From contig DVFL01000005.1 in the NCBI GenBank assembly GCA_018713255.1, positions 62,001-126,000 of the forward strand: a DNA stretch of 64,000 nucleotides, written 5' to 3'. The position numbers were made by a program, and so were the translations under genes. Of this stretch, positions 25,286-34,721 are shown piece after piece (positions within the stretch are counted from its first letter, which is position 1; the number at the start of each line of letters is the position of its first letter). Source of the DNA: Candidatus Cottocaccamicrobium excrementipullorum. Lineage in GTDB: Bacteria; Bacillota; Clostridia; Lachnospirales; Lachnospiraceae. The notes beneath the pieces were generated by a model that searched no databases, was not told the origin of the DNA, and saw only the letters and a program-made list of their open reading frames with translations.

Positions 25286-26332
25286 ATGAACCACTCATCT
25301 CACTCCCAGCGGGTAGTTTATCTGGATAACGCAAAATTTGCACTGATCTTTCTGGTGGTAGCCGGTCACTTTCTCCTGCCCCTTGAACACACCAGATTTT
25401 CGTTCAACATCTACTTTCTCATTTACACCTTCCATATGCCCTGCTTCGTCTTTCTCTCCGGTTTTTTTGCCAAAACGGCCTTTAAAGACGGGCATTTCCG
25501 TATCCGGCGGCTGCTCGAACCCTTATGGCTTTATTTCCTGTTTAAGCTGCTGACTCATATCACCGAAGGTCTGGTTGCTGGAGAGATTACCTGGTCCATC
25601 GATTTTTTCAGCGAAACGGGAGCGCCATGGTATCTTCTGGCCATGGCTCTATGGACCCTCACCCTTCCTGCCTTTAAAGAACTTAAACCATCGGCAGTGA
25701 TCCTTGGGTCTATCCTGCTTTCCCTGCTCTCAGGATACCAACGGTCAGTAGACGCATTCCTGGCAATGGACCGGGTTTTGGGATTCGCCCCCTTTTTCTA
25801 CGCGGGATACTATCTTTCCCAGAAAACCCTTGACCGTGTTCTTTCTGCCTGGCGGCTTCCTCTGATTGCCGCCGCCGCCCTGACTGCAGGGTATATCGGC
25901 CTGAGAGCCTATGACCGCCTGGGTCTCCTTTACCGGCTGATTTTTTCTGCCAATTATACCTACCTAGACCCTTCTCTGTACCTTTACGGTCCCGCTCTGC
26001 GGCTTTTGGTTTATGCTGCCGCCGCATTGCTTTCTGCAGGACTTCTGGCTGCCGTTCCCCGAAGGAAAACGCCTTTTTCCGTCATCGGCCAGCGCACCCT
26101 GCAGATCTACATTCTTCATCGCCTTATCCGCGATCTAATGCAGTATTTTGGCTTTTATCAGCTGATCAATGTGCATCAAAAAAGCAACGTTCTGGGACTG
26201 CTGTTTCTCGCCTTCCTCGTAACGCTGCTTTTAGGAAATTCATATTTCTTTATGGTTTTTCAGGCGGTTAAAAATCTTCCCTTTCACTCATCCGCCAAAG
26301 CTCTCTCCGCCAAAACATCCAGCGCCAAATAA
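25286..26332 (+). CDS. Acyltransferase family 3 membrane protein
   Basis: 348 residues starting at the ATG behind GGAGG (an earlier in-frame start at 25265 lacks a site). Opens VVYLDNAKFALIFLVVAGHF and has FHMPCFVFLSGFF, the classic AT3 motifs with the His in helix 1, followed by ten or so helices. AT3 proteins add O-acetyl or other acyl groups to surface glycans. A basic C-terminal tail follows the last helix. The 3' end overlaps the convergent NUDIX gene by 49 bp. Confidence 0.87.
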   Translation: MNHSSHSQRVVYLDNAKFALIFLVVAGHFLLPLEHTRFSFNIYFLIYTFHMPCFVFLSGFFAKTAFKDGHFRIRRLLEPLWLYFLFKLLTHITEGLVAGEITWSIDFFSETGAPWYLLAMALWTLTLPAFKELKPSAVILGSILLSLLSGYQRSVDAFLAMDRVLGFAPFFYAGYYLSQKTLDRVLSAWRLPLIAAAALTAGYIGLRAYDRLGLLYRLIFSANYTYLDPSLYLYGPALRLLVYAAAALLSAGLLAAVPRRKTPFSVIGQRTLQIYILHRLIRDLMQYFGFYQLINVHQKSNVLGLLFLAFLVTLLLGNSYFFMVFQAVKNLPFHSSAKALSAKTSSAK

Positions 26333-26862
26333 AGAGCGCCTACATGGACCGCCTGCTGGATTTTTCCCTGCCGGAGCGCATGGCGCATCTGCTCTTTCGG
26401 CATCAGCACCACCTCTATCTCCTCTGTGGCGTCCAGCTTTTGGACGCCTTTTTTCTCCACATCCAGGGCCAGATAGCACCAGGCATAGTTATTCAGACAG
26501 GAAGCATTGGGGGCCATTTTCCCCAGAAAAGTCAATGTTCCGGCCTCATATCCCGTCTCTTCCAAAAGTTCCCTTGCCGCCGCCTGCTCCATGGACTCTC
26601 CAGGCTCCACACATCCTGCCGGAACCTCCAGAATCACCTGATCAATAGCGTGGCGGTATTGATAAATCATAACGAACTGGCCCTCCTTGGTTACGGCAAT
26701 CACTACCACAAAATCAGGGGCCTCATTGACATAAAAAGGCGCAATCATTGTACCGTCCGCCCGCCGGCAGTCGTCTGCACGCAGATGCACCCATCGGTCT
26801 TGAATAATCGTCCGGCTGGCCAATGTGCTCCAGCGCATGGAATCTAACCGGGAATCTCCCAT
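26284..26862 (-). CDS. NUDIX hydrolase, ADP-sugar pyrophosphatase-like
   Basis: 192 residues from the ATG at 26862, chosen because AAGGA precedes it; a 27-residue longer reading is possible. It contains a full NUDIX box from Gly83 to Gly104 (G-x5-E-x7-RELLEETG) preceded by QVILEVPAG, the pattern of ADP-ribose/ADP-sugar pyrophosphatases. Such enzymes cleave nucleoside diphosphate sugars in the cytoplasm. The family usually shows a Pro about 16 residues after the box; APN in KMAPNASC fits roughly. Confidence 0.9.
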   Translation of the reverse strand: MGDSRLDSMRWSTLASRTIIQDRWVHLRADDCRRADGTMIAPFYVNEAPDFVVVIAVTKEGQFVMIYQYRHAIDQVILEVPAGCVEPGESMEQAAARELLEETGYEAGTLTFLGKMAPNASCLNNYAWCYLALDVEKKGVQKLDATEEIEVVLMPKEQMRHALRQGKIQQAVHVGALYLALDVLAERALADE

Positions 26863-27145
26863 AAAACAGTCCTTCTTTCTCCTCTTCTCTGTTATCCTAT
26901 GCCCCGCTCTGTTATCTGTATCCTTTACAGATGTCCAGCCCATGTGAAAAAGTGGACAACAGCATGCTTATCAGCCAACCTAACGCCTGTTCTTGCCCAC
27001 CTTTTCTCACCATCCTGAACTATTACTATATTTTTATCATATCGAGGAAAAAAAGTAAACCTAAACCCCTTCACGATGTTCATCGAGAGCTGAACTTCCC
27101 CACACCCTCCTCTGAGAACCTGGAGATTTCCAACCCCTAACTCTT

Positions 27146-29347
27146 CTATCTTTTTTCATCTTCTGTCTTTTTTACCGGCAGAGAAAATACATGCTCGCCA
27201 GGGCTTGAAACTTCCACGGAAACTTCCCGGTTTCCTTCCAAATCCCTCCATCCTTCCGGCAGAAGAATCCGGTACTGGGAAGCTGCCGGGAACAGATAGG
27301 AAAGAGAAAATTCCATTTTTCCCTCTTTCATCCTTACTCCATCCGTCTCCTCGCCTAACGAATAATGGCCCGTTCCGCCCACAATGTAAGCTTTATCCGG
27401 CTCATATTTCTGGATTTTATAAACCGCGCAGCCATGAGGTTTCACGGGAGACATCTTTACCAGTTCTCCTCCAGAAACCACATTGTACTCTCCAGAGAAA
27501 AATTCTGATACCAAATACCGGCTTCCCGGATCCGTGTCTATGCCGAACCCTTCCCGGTCTGCAGTAATGCTGCCCTCCATTTCCTTCTGATCATCCCAGT
27601 TTATCCGCACCAGCTGGTGAAATTCCTTCTCTCTTCCCGTTACCACAATCTCCGCCGGAAACCGTTCAGCAGCAAACAGCTCCTTCGGTTTTGCCCACAC
27701 CTTAACCAGAGGCAGAAGGTGCTTAAGCTGCCAAAGCCTGTTCTCATCAATCCGATCCAAAGGCTCGGTAGAACTTAAAAGCCCTCCGCCCACATACTGG
27801 TTCACCGTTACTGTTTTTACCTCTTCATCCGTCAGCAGACCGTATGTCAATCTGAGTCCCCGGGTCATTTCCTTCTGACGGCGCAGCATCAGCGCATCCG
27901 GGTCATTGTCCCACCAGGCGTTCATGTAAAACCGGAGAAGATTCTGCTTCACGGTGAAAGGAACCGTTTTCCCATCTTTATTAATATTCGATTTCCACAT
28001 GGACAGCACATCCGATCCCGTGCGCTGAGCATCAGCAATGCCAATCAGCGGGTCATACAATCCGCCGCAGACCAGCAGATAAGACTCTTCCCCGATTCCC
28101 TGGCGCACCGCTTCCATGGCTTTCCCATAAGCCTTGGGGAGAGGCATGGTCTTGTCATAAAAATCGCCGTCCTCATAAAGAATCGCCGCCCTGGTAAAAT
28201 CCAGTTTATGGTATGTATATCCCCAGTCTCTGGTAAAGGTTTCATACATCTGGCGGATATATTCCCATACCGCCGGGTTCGTTACGTCAAACACCTGATA
28301 CACCGTATCATTCATGGGGAACAAATAAGGCTTCCCTTCTTTATCCCGCAGACACCACTCCGGATGCTCCTTCCATACCGGGCTGATTTCATGAGCCACA
28401 AAAGGACTGGTCCAAAGTCCCGGCGTAAGACCTGCCTGGCGAATCTCCCCGGCAATCTCCTTCATGGACACCGGGAACCGCGCATTGGGCTCCCACCAGC
28501 CCAGTACCTTTTCCCATCCCTCATCGATCTGGAACACATCAAACGGAATCTTTTTCTCAACAATCTGCTCCAGATTCATTTTTACGTCCTCATAGCTTAC
28601 GGTAAGGCCATAATAATACCAGGTACAATAAACCGCCGGCGTCTTTTTCCGCTTAATCCCGCCCCGCTTTTGCATCGCCCCAGAAAGATTCTCCTGGGCA
28701 AACTCCTCAATTAACGCTTCCCCATCTCTGCCCCGGACAATCCAAAGCTCCTGGCTCTCCATCTCCTGCCCCGGCATCAGCAAAACCTTAGGACAATCAG
28801 AAAGCACCAGACAATCCTCCCCTTCCGCCAGAGAAATTCTGCAGCTGACAAAATGCTTTGCAGCATGAGGAAAGGCAAGCATTACGCATTCTCCCCCTCC
28901 AGAAAGCAGGGTAAGAGAATCACTGACCATCCGCGGATTTACCGCCAACCGTTCTCCCGCCTCGCCGCTTTCCTTCAGCGCCTGGGCTCCGTCCTGCCAG
29001 CTCTCATCCTGAATTCCCAACGTGCACACCGTGGGAATATCATTCTTGTGCCGTCCCTCACAAAGCAGCCGGTAACTGCGCCAATCCGCGCCTCCCAGAG
29101 AAATGTCCTGCCAGCCGGCAAACCTTGCCAGACAAATTTCCTCGATGTAAAGAGGACTGCTGCTCTGATTGCGCAGGCAAACCTTCACAGTAAGCCGGTC
29201 TTCCCCCTGAACATCCACGCTTCTCCAAGCTTTCAGCCGCCCATCGTCGGCAATGCTTTCCAGTTTAAGGGGATGATCTTCCCTTCCATCGGAATAAGTT
29301 AGATTGGTTTGGAAATTCAAGTGAACATCCTTTAAATTTATTTTCAT
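27146..29347 (-). CDS. Alpha-galactosidase, GH36
   Basis: 733 residues: an N-terminal beta-supersandwich domain (to about 240), a TIM barrel, and a C-terminal beta domain. The nucleophile is Asp383 in YHKLDFTRAA and the acid/base Asp446 in RTGSDVLSMW; DVFQIDEGWEK is the start of the barrel. It removes alpha-linked galactose from oligosaccharides. No signal peptide is seen, so it is cytoplasmic. Shorter divergent GH36 enzymes of this shape occur in gut clostridia; activity on other alpha-sugars is possible. It is transcribed alone from its own promoter. Confidence 0.85.
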   Translation of the reverse strand: MKINLKDVHLNFQTNLTYSDGREDHPLKLESIADDGRLKAWRSVDVQGEDRLTVKVCLRNQSSSPLYIEEICLARFAGWQDISLGGADWRSYRLLCEGRHKNDIPTVCTLGIQDESWQDGAQALKESGEAGERLAVNPRMVSDSLTLLSGGGECVMLAFPHAAKHFVSCRISLAEGEDCLVLSDCPKVLLMPGQEMESQELWIVRGRDGEALIEEFAQENLSGAMQKRGGIKRKKTPAVYCTWYYYGLTVSYEDVKMNLEQIVEKKIPFDVFQIDEGWEKVLGWWEPNARFPVSMKEIAGEIRQAGLTPGLWTSPFVAHEISPVWKEHPEWCLRDKEGKPYLFPMNDTVYQVFDVTNPAVWEYIRQMYETFTRDWGYTYHKLDFTRAAILYEDGDFYDKTMPLPKAYGKAMEAVRQGIGEESYLLVCGGLYDPLIGIADAQRTGSDVLSMWKSNINKDGKTVPFTVKQNLLRFYMNAWWDNDPDALMLRRQKEMTRGLRLTYGLLTDEEVKTVTVNQYVGGGLLSSTEPLDRIDENRLWQLKHLLPLVKVWAKPKELFAAERFPAEIVVTGREKEFHQLVRINWDDQKEMEGSITADREGFGIDTDPGSRYLVSEFFSGEYNVVSGGELVKMSPVKPHGCAVYKIQKYEPDKAYIVGGTGHYSLGEETDGVRMKEGKMEFSLSYLFPAASQYRILLPEGWRDLEGNREVSVEVSSPGEHVFSLPVKKTEDEKR

Positions 29348-29425
29348 TGCCAGGCACCTCTTTCTATCTGTTCTATTAGGACTTTAACACAAAACCTGTG
29401 TCAGATTCTATCTCTTAGAATATTA

Positions 29426-29454
29426 ATTTTAGGGGGATTTTGAGGGAATGTAAA
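29426..29454 (-). promoter_or_regulatory. Sigma-A promoter of the alpha-galactosidase
   Basis: Minus strand TTTACA, 17 bp, TAAAAT, about 79 bp before the ATG. The 353-base gap (29348-29700) holds this and the divergent ugd promoter. Nothing else was identified in it. Confidence 0.6.
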
Positions 29455-29629
29455 GAGGAATAAATAGCAGCCAAAGGAGATGTTCATCTATTCTTCTATG
29501 GCAGCTTTCCAATTGATCGCTGAAGATCAAGCTTCCCCGTTTTCCCTTACCCGATAAACTCTTCACATCAGCGTTCAGGTGGAACACCGAGACTAACACT
29601 TTCTTAAAAATATCCTAAAAATTAAACCC

Positions 29630-29658
29630 TTGAAGAAACCTCTCCGCAAGAGTATACT
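29630..29658 (+). promoter_or_regulatory. Sigma-A promoter of ugd
   Basis: TTGAAG, 17 bp, TATACT, 42 bp upstream of the start. AAAGGA precedes the ATG at 29701. Confidence 0.8.
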
Positions 29659-29700
29659 AGAACTAATGGAAAATTTTGAAACAGAGAAAGGAAAATTTCG

Positions 29701-30870
29701 ATGAGAAAAATAGCAGTCGCAGGCACTGGATACGTAGGATTATCAAACGCCGTGCTCCTTGCACAGCATAACGAAGTCCATGCCTTAGATATTGTCCCGG
29801 AGAAGGTGGAAATGATCAACAATCGGAAATCCCCCATTGTTGACAAGGAACTGGAAGATTATCTGCAGAATAAGCCCTTGAATCTTAAAGCCACTCTTGA
29901 CCCGGAAGAGGCCTTTACCGGAGCTGAGTTTGTGATTATTTCTACGCCTACCAACTACGACCCAAAGATGAATTACTTTGATACCAGCTCTGTTGAGGAT
30001 GCTCTGGAAAAAATTCTCCGCTACGCGCCCAATGCAATGATTATCATTAAATCCACCATTCCGGTAGGATATACAAAATCTATGCGTGAGAAACTCCATA
30101 CAAACAACATTGTATTCTCTCCAGAGTTTTTAAGAGAAGGACATGCACTTTATGATAATCTTTATCCTTCCAGAATCGTAATCGGTGAAGACTCCCAGCG
30201 AGCCAAAGATTTTGTTGCCCTCCTTCAGGAAGGCGCAATTAAGGAAAACATCCCCGTTTTATACACAGGCCTTACGGAAGCAGAAGCCATCAAACTATTC
30301 GCCAATACCTATTTGGCACTTCGGATTTCCTTCTTTAATGAATTGGACACTTACGCAGAAGTACGGGGTCTGGATACCCGCCAGATCATCGACGGCGTTT
30401 GTCTGGATCCCAGAATCGGAGACTTCTACAATAACCCTTCCTTCGGTTACGGCGGATACTGCCTGCCTAAGGACACCAAGCAGCTGCTGGCAAACTACAA
30501 AGATGTGCCCAACAATATTGTAGCTGCTATCGTAGATTCCAACCGCACCAGAAAAGATTTTATCGCAGAACGGGTAATTGAAAAGAATCCCGGCATCGTT
30601 GGCGTTTATCGCCTGACCATGAAGTCGAATTCTGACAATTACCGCCATTCCTCCATCCAGGGCGTAATGAAGCGAATCAAAGCAAAGGGGATTGAAGTTG
30701 TAGTTTACGAACCCACCATGAAAGAATCCGAATTTTTCCGTTCCCGGGTAATCTCCGATCTGGACGAATTTAAGCGGATTTCCGATGTGATTATTGCCAA
30801 TCGCTGGGATGATGCGTTAAGCGATGTAAAAGATAAGGTGTATACTCGGGATATGTATGGTAGGGATTAG
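29701..30870 (+). CDS. ugd: UDP-glucose 6-dehydrogenase
   Basis: 389 residues: [13 protein letters not shown] at the NAD site, STIPVGYT, and the catalytic Cys254 in [11 protein letters not shown]. It oxidises UDP-glucose (or a UDP-N-acetylhexosamine) to the uronic acid, a capsule precursor. The short form of about 390 residues is the Streptococcus/clostridial capsule type. It is monocistronic with its own promoter and terminator, so uronate supply can be set apart from the two large polymer operons. Confidence 0.93.
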   Translation: MRKIAVAGTGYVGLSNAVLLAQHNEVHALDIVPEKVEMINNRKSPIVDKELEDYLQNKPLNLKATLDPEEAFTGAEFVIISTPTNYDPKMNYFDTSSVEDALEKILRYAPNAMIIIKSTIPVGYTKSMREKLHTNNIVFSPEFLREGHALYDNLYPSRIVIGEDSQRAKDFVALLQEGAIKENIPVLYTGLTEAEAIKLFANTYLALRISFFNELDTYAEVRGLDTRQIIDGVCLDPRIGDFYNNPSFGYGGYCLPKDTKQLLANYKDVPNNIVAAIVDSNRTRKDFIAERVIEKNPGIVGVYRLTMKSNSDNYRHSSIQGVMKRIKAKGIEVVVYEPTMKESEFFRSRVISDLDEFKRISDVIIANRWDDALSDVKDKVYTRDMYGRD

Positions 30871-30895
30871 TGCTTAGTCATTCCTTCTTCCGTTG

Positions 30896-30932
30896 AATAA
30901 AAAGCAGTCTGAATCTTCGGGCTGCTTTTTTA
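30896..30932 (+). terminator. Terminator of ugd
   Basis: Stem AAAAAGCAG with CTGCTTTTT followed by further T, 25 bp past the stop. The remaining gap to 31196 (326 bases between genes) is strongly A+T-rich and holds the next promoter. No gene was seen in it. Confidence 0.85.
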
Positions 30933-31066
30933 TTTACAAAAACTGAATAAATACAGATATCAATTTATTATTCTTAATATCCTATTCTAAAATTCTATTG
31001 TATTTTCGCATACAAAAAAGTTCAACCAACATATAGGAAATAATCCATAAAATGCCATGGAAAAAG

Positions 31067-31095
31067 TTGCATATTGTCTTAAAATGACTTATCAT
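31067..31095 (+). promoter_or_regulatory. Sigma-A promoter of the GT2/PP-loop pair
   Basis: TTGCAT, 17 bp, TATCAT, giving a leader of about 95 bases before the ATG at 31197. The -35 matches those of the two promoters at the head of the ABC-type locus. Confidence 0.65.
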
Positions 31096-31196
31096 AGTAT
31101 GCAAGCAGTCTTTATATAGTAGTTAATAAGTCCTTTCATATGGATTCCAATCACATTAATAAAGATTGATTTTAATTAAAAAATACGGAGAGAAAA

Positions 31197-33446
31197 ATGA
31201 ACGAAATAAAAGTATCTGTTATTGTCCCAGTATATAATTCTGAAGATTACTTAAAAGAATGCCTTAATAGTCTACAAAATCAAACTTTAAAAGAAATAGA
31301 AATCATCTGCGTTGATGATGGTTCTTCTGACCAATCCTGCCAAATTTTGGATGAATATGCAAAACTTGATGATCGTTTCCACATTTTACACCAAGAAAAT
31401 CTGTACGCCGGTGTTGCCAGAAACAACGGTCTTTCCATCGCCAAGGGGCAATATGTTGTTTTCTTTGATTCAGATGACTTTTTTGATCTTAATCTATTAG
31501 AAAAAGCTTATTTGCAAATATCGTCAACAGACTCAGATATTGTTCTTTTTGGCGCGCAAAAATTTAATACTAAAACCAGAGAAATTGAAGAAGCTCCTTG
31601 GTATTTTAACCGCAAATATCTTCCTGATAAAATCGTTTTTTCCCGAAAAGATATTCCAGACAAAATTATGTCAATTACTTCTTCTGCCCCGTGGACAAAA
31701 ATGTATAACAGAACATTCATTTTAAATCATGGACTTAGATTTCAGGCGTTACAAAATAGTAATGATGCTTATTTCACTCTGTTATCCATGTGTCTAGCAG
31801 AAAAAATTACATATATCGATGAAAACCCTGTATATTACCGCGTTGGACAAACCCACAATATACAAAATACAAAAAGCAAACATCCTACCTGTTTTATCGA
31901 TGCATATATCAAACTGTATAATTCTTTAGCTGAAAAAAAGCTTTTTCCCGAGATCGAAAAAAGCTATGTCGATACAGTAATTTCTGGCTGTGCCTTTAAT
32001 TTGAACACTATAACAGATCCTAATGCGCGACTCAAAATCTATGAAGCTATATCCAGTGATTCATTTTTGGCCAGTGGAATTTTAGATCATCCGGAGTCAT
32101 ACTATTCTGACCAGGATAAGATGTATCAAGTCAAGGGTTGCTTGTATGCTTGGAAAGAACATAATATTCTTTATCAAAATAATAATGATAAGGAAACTCA
32201 TATTTTGATTAATGGAATGCAAAATAGTACGCCAAAAATTTCAGTAATTATTCCGGTCTACAATGTTGAACAATATCTTGAAGAATGCTTAAACAGTATA
32301 ATCACACAAACCTTTGATGATATAGAAATTATATGTATTAATGACGGCTCTACAGATAATTCCTTAAATCTTTTATTAGATTATGCAAAAAGGGATCAGC
32401 GTATTCATGTTTACTCACAGAAAAATGGAGGTCTTTCATATACACGTAACATAGGTGTTAAAGCAGCCAAAGGTAAATATATATACTTTATGGACAGTGA
32501 TGATATCCTAAATGCTGCAGCACTAGAACATTTATACTGCAAAGCTGAAGACCAAAATTTAGATGTGACTTATTTTGATGGATCCGGTTTTGGCGATGCA
32601 GAAACCTGCAAAGAGCAGATTGAACAATATAAAAACTATTACCACCGAAAGGGTAACTACAGTCAAATTCAGGATGGCGCATCTTTCATGGAGGCCCTTC
32701 TTCAAAATAACGAATATCGAACATCTCCTTGCCTGCAATTTATGACTAGAAAACATTTTTTAACAAATGCTATATGGTTTACTGAAGGAATTCTCCATGA
32801 GGATAATTTTTTTACTTTCAAAAGTATGTTGAGTGCAAAACGAGTTTCTCATTTAGACGAAACCCTATTTTACCGTAGAATCCGTCCGGACTCCATTATG
32901 ACCGTAAGGCCAACCTTCTCTCATGTATACGGATATTTTTATTCATATATTAAAATGAATAATTATCTGCATTCATTAAGCTTGACAGAAGCGCAGCAAA
33001 TTGCTCCTGTTGAAATAATATATCGAGTTCTTCATAATGCGCGAAACCAATTTGCGAAATTAGAGGAAGATGAAAAATATTCTTTTCTTGGTCTTCCAAT
33101 TTATCAACAAACATTGTTTAAACTTTATATCACAGAGATTGACAAGAAATCCTTAGAAGCCAAAAAAACTAAAATTGTTTTAGAGAGAACGTATTCTCAA
33201 AAATCAGAATTAAATAAGAAATTACAAAAAGCATACAAAGAAAAATCGGAAATAAATCGAAAATTACAAATTACTTATAAGGAAAAATCAGAAATAAACC
33301 GTAAACTACAAATCACTTATAAAGAAAAAGCAGAGAGAGGAATTGAGATTAAAAATCTAAAATCCCAATTAGATATTTTAAAAAATCAATCATCCAATTC
33401 AGCAACCACAAAATTACGAAACATATTACATTCCTTTTTCAAATGA
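31197..33446 (+). CDS. Two-domain GT2 glycosyltransferase with repeat coiled coil
   Basis: 749 residues with two complete GT-A domains. The first opens VSVIVPVYNSEDYL (residue 6) with VDDGSSDQS and DSDDFFD. The second opens ISVIIPVYNVEQYLEE (about 345) with INDGSTDNS and MDSDDI. Each has its own DxD, so both may be active, adding two sugars or alternating sugars. Residues about 640-749 form a charged coiled coil with three to four 14-residue repeats (YKEKSEINRKLQIT). The gene is A+T-rich, unlike the flanks. The next gene, a PP-loop protein, starts 25 bp downstream. Confidence 0.88.
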   Translation: MNEIKVSVIVPVYNSEDYLKECLNSLQNQTLKEIEIICVDDGSSDQSCQILDEYAKLDDRFHILHQENLYAGVARNNGLSIAKGQYVVFFDSDDFFDLNLLEKAYLQISSTDSDIVLFGAQKFNTKTREIEEAPWYFNRKYLPDKIVFSRKDIPDKIMSITSSAPWTKMYNRTFILNHGLRFQALQNSNDAYFTLLSMCLAEKITYIDENPVYYRVGQTHNIQNTKSKHPTCFIDAYIKLYNSLAEKKLFPEIEKSYVDTVISGCAFNLNTITDPNARLKIYEAISSDSFLASGILDHPESYYSDQDKMYQVKGCLYAWKEHNILYQNNNDKETHILINGMQNSTPKISVIIPVYNVEQYLEECLNSIITQTFDDIEIICINDGSTDNSLNLLLDYAKRDQRIHVYSQKNGGLSYTRNIGVKAAKGKYIYFMDSDDILNAAALEHLYCKAEDQNLDVTYFDGSGFGDAETCKEQIEQYKNYYHRKGNYSQIQDGASFMEALLQNNEYRTSPCLQFMTRKHFLTNAIWFTEGILHEDNFFTFKSMLSAKRVSHLDETLFYRRIRPDSIMTVRPTFSHVYGYFYSYIKMNNYLHSLSLTEAQQIAPVEIIYRVLHNARNQFAKLEEDEKYSFLGLPIYQQTLFKLYITEIDKKSLEAKKTKIVLERTYSQKSELNKKLQKAYKEKSEINRKLQITYKEKSEINRKLQITYKEKAERGIEIKNLKSQLDILKNQSSNSATTKLRNILHSFFK
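33192..33341 (+). repeat. 42-bp in-frame tandem repeats
   Basis: Units begin at 33192, 33234, 33276 and (partial) 33318. Each codes for 14 residues of the coiled coil. The second and third code for identical peptides while differing at several third positions, so the array is not freshly duplicated. Copy number could vary without breaking the frame. Confidence 0.8.
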
Positions 33447-33471
33447 AACTTAAAAGCAAAGGAGACTATAT

Positions 33472-34641
33472 ATGAAAAAGATGTTTGCTACTAATTTTAA
33501 TATAGAAAAAGGCCACATCGATTTTAAATGTTATATCTTCGATAGTGAAAAAGAAGTGGAATATGACATTTTTTTCGATTTGGATGATGAAGTTATTCCA
33601 AGTAATGATGCTATTGCTTGTGCAATATCCACTCTAGCTGGAACCACCTTTACGGATTTAGAAATTAATTTACCTATTTCTGTAGAAATGCGTGCAAATA
33701 TAGCTGCATTTACGAAAGCTTCTATTATTGCTCCAGTCAATTCAGATGCTTATTTTACTAGAGAAGGCCGAAATATTATCCTAAATTTCAGTGGTGGTTT
33801 CGATTCCCTCGCAGCATTCTACTTAATGCCCAAAAATGTAAAATTAGTATCAATGGATTTCGATGGAGCATTCAAAAGAGAACGCAATTTTTTCGAAAAA
33901 TTTCATCCTTACACTTTAAAGACCAATTTCAGGCAATTAAAATTAGATCGGAATTCTTGGACATTTATGGGAATAGGTGCCATTCTTTATGCAGAATACT
34001 TATCTGCCGGTTTCAATGTATTTGGGACAATATTAGAAGCAACAAAATACCATTTTCTTTACAAACCAACTTCTGCATACAATAACCAAACACCTCCATT
34101 TTCTTTCATCGGATTAAAGGATATTCGATATACTAACGGATTAACAGAGGTGGGCACTGTAATTGTAATAAGTCATTACGCACCTGAATTAGTTAATGAT
34201 TCTTTACGTTCCCTGAGCAATCCAAAAACAGAAAAACGTTATCGTAAGGAAACATTATTAGATATAATTTGCAAAAAATTTAATCGTAATATTGTTTTTG
34301 AAAGAACCGATGCACCTGATTCAAGAATTCCTTTCGGGCAAAATATTTCTCTTGATTTTCTATGTTTTTATATTATAAAAAATGCAGGGATTTCAATTGC
34401 TGCTAACACAATTTCAGATATTCCTAATGAAGTATTACAACTTGCTAATAAACTAGAACTCACTTTTTATGAAAGACTAAATTGTGAATTTATTAGCGGA
34501 AATACTTTCCCGAATAATGAAAGTAAAGCGTCTTTTATGCAACGAATACTGGAATGTGGTGTTCTCCCCTACACTGAAAATGATTATAAAGAATTTAGAG
34601 AAGTAATTAATTTGCTAAATTATTATCACCACTTTCAATAA
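33472..34641 (+). CDS. PP-loop (N-type) ATP pyrophosphatase-like protein, unknown role
   Basis: 389 residues. The centre carries ILNFSGGFDSLAAFYL with the PP-loop SGGxDS at 107-112, the nucleotide-binding loop shared by QueC, TilS, ThiI, asparagine synthetase and the WbpG-type sugar amidotransferases. Such enzymes adenylate a carboxyl, carbonyl or base and replace AMP with nitrogen or sulfur. The first 100 residues are an acidic domain (IFFDLDDEVIPSND) not recognised. A helical part follows (GIGAILYAEYLSAGFNVFGT). No Cys pair of tRNA-thiolation type is seen. Its start is 25 bp after the dual GT2, so it probably acts on the same glycan or sugar donor. Confidence 0.7.
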   Translation: MKKMFATNFNIEKGHIDFKCYIFDSEKEVEYDIFFDLDDEVIPSNDAIACAISTLAGTTFTDLEINLPISVEMRANIAAFTKASIIAPVNSDAYFTREGRNIILNFSGGFDSLAAFYLMPKNVKLVSMDFDGAFKRERNFFEKFHPYTLKTNFRQLKLDRNSWTFMGIGAILYAEYLSAGFNVFGTILEATKYHFLYKPTSAYNNQTPPFSFIGLKDIRYTNGLTEVGTVIVISHYAPELVNDSLRSLSNPKTEKRYRKETLLDIICKKFNRNIVFERTDAPDSRIPFGQNISLDFLCFYIIKNAGISIAANTISDIPNEVLQLANKLELTFYERLNCEFISGNTFPNNESKASFMQRILECGVLPYTENDYKEFREVINLLNYYHHFQ

Positions 34642-34664
34642 AATTATTAAATATATTTCTTTTC

Positions 34665-34705
34665 GAGCGAATATGTTGCTATAATTTATAATAACATATT
34701 CGCTC
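34665..34705. terminator. Hairpin between convergent transcription units
   Basis: Perfect 13-bp stem GAGCGAATATGTT with its complement and a 15-base loop, between the PP-loop gene and the end of the Gtr-like cassette. It is A+T-rich on both sides, with short T runs, so termination in both directions is likely. Confidence 0.7.
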
Positions 34706-34721
34706 ACATTTTAACGTGCCT

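Noticed and set aside
33192-33341. CRISPR-like array
   Set aside because: The repeats are directly adjacent 42-bp coding units without spacers. No other regular repeat-spacer pattern was found in the window.
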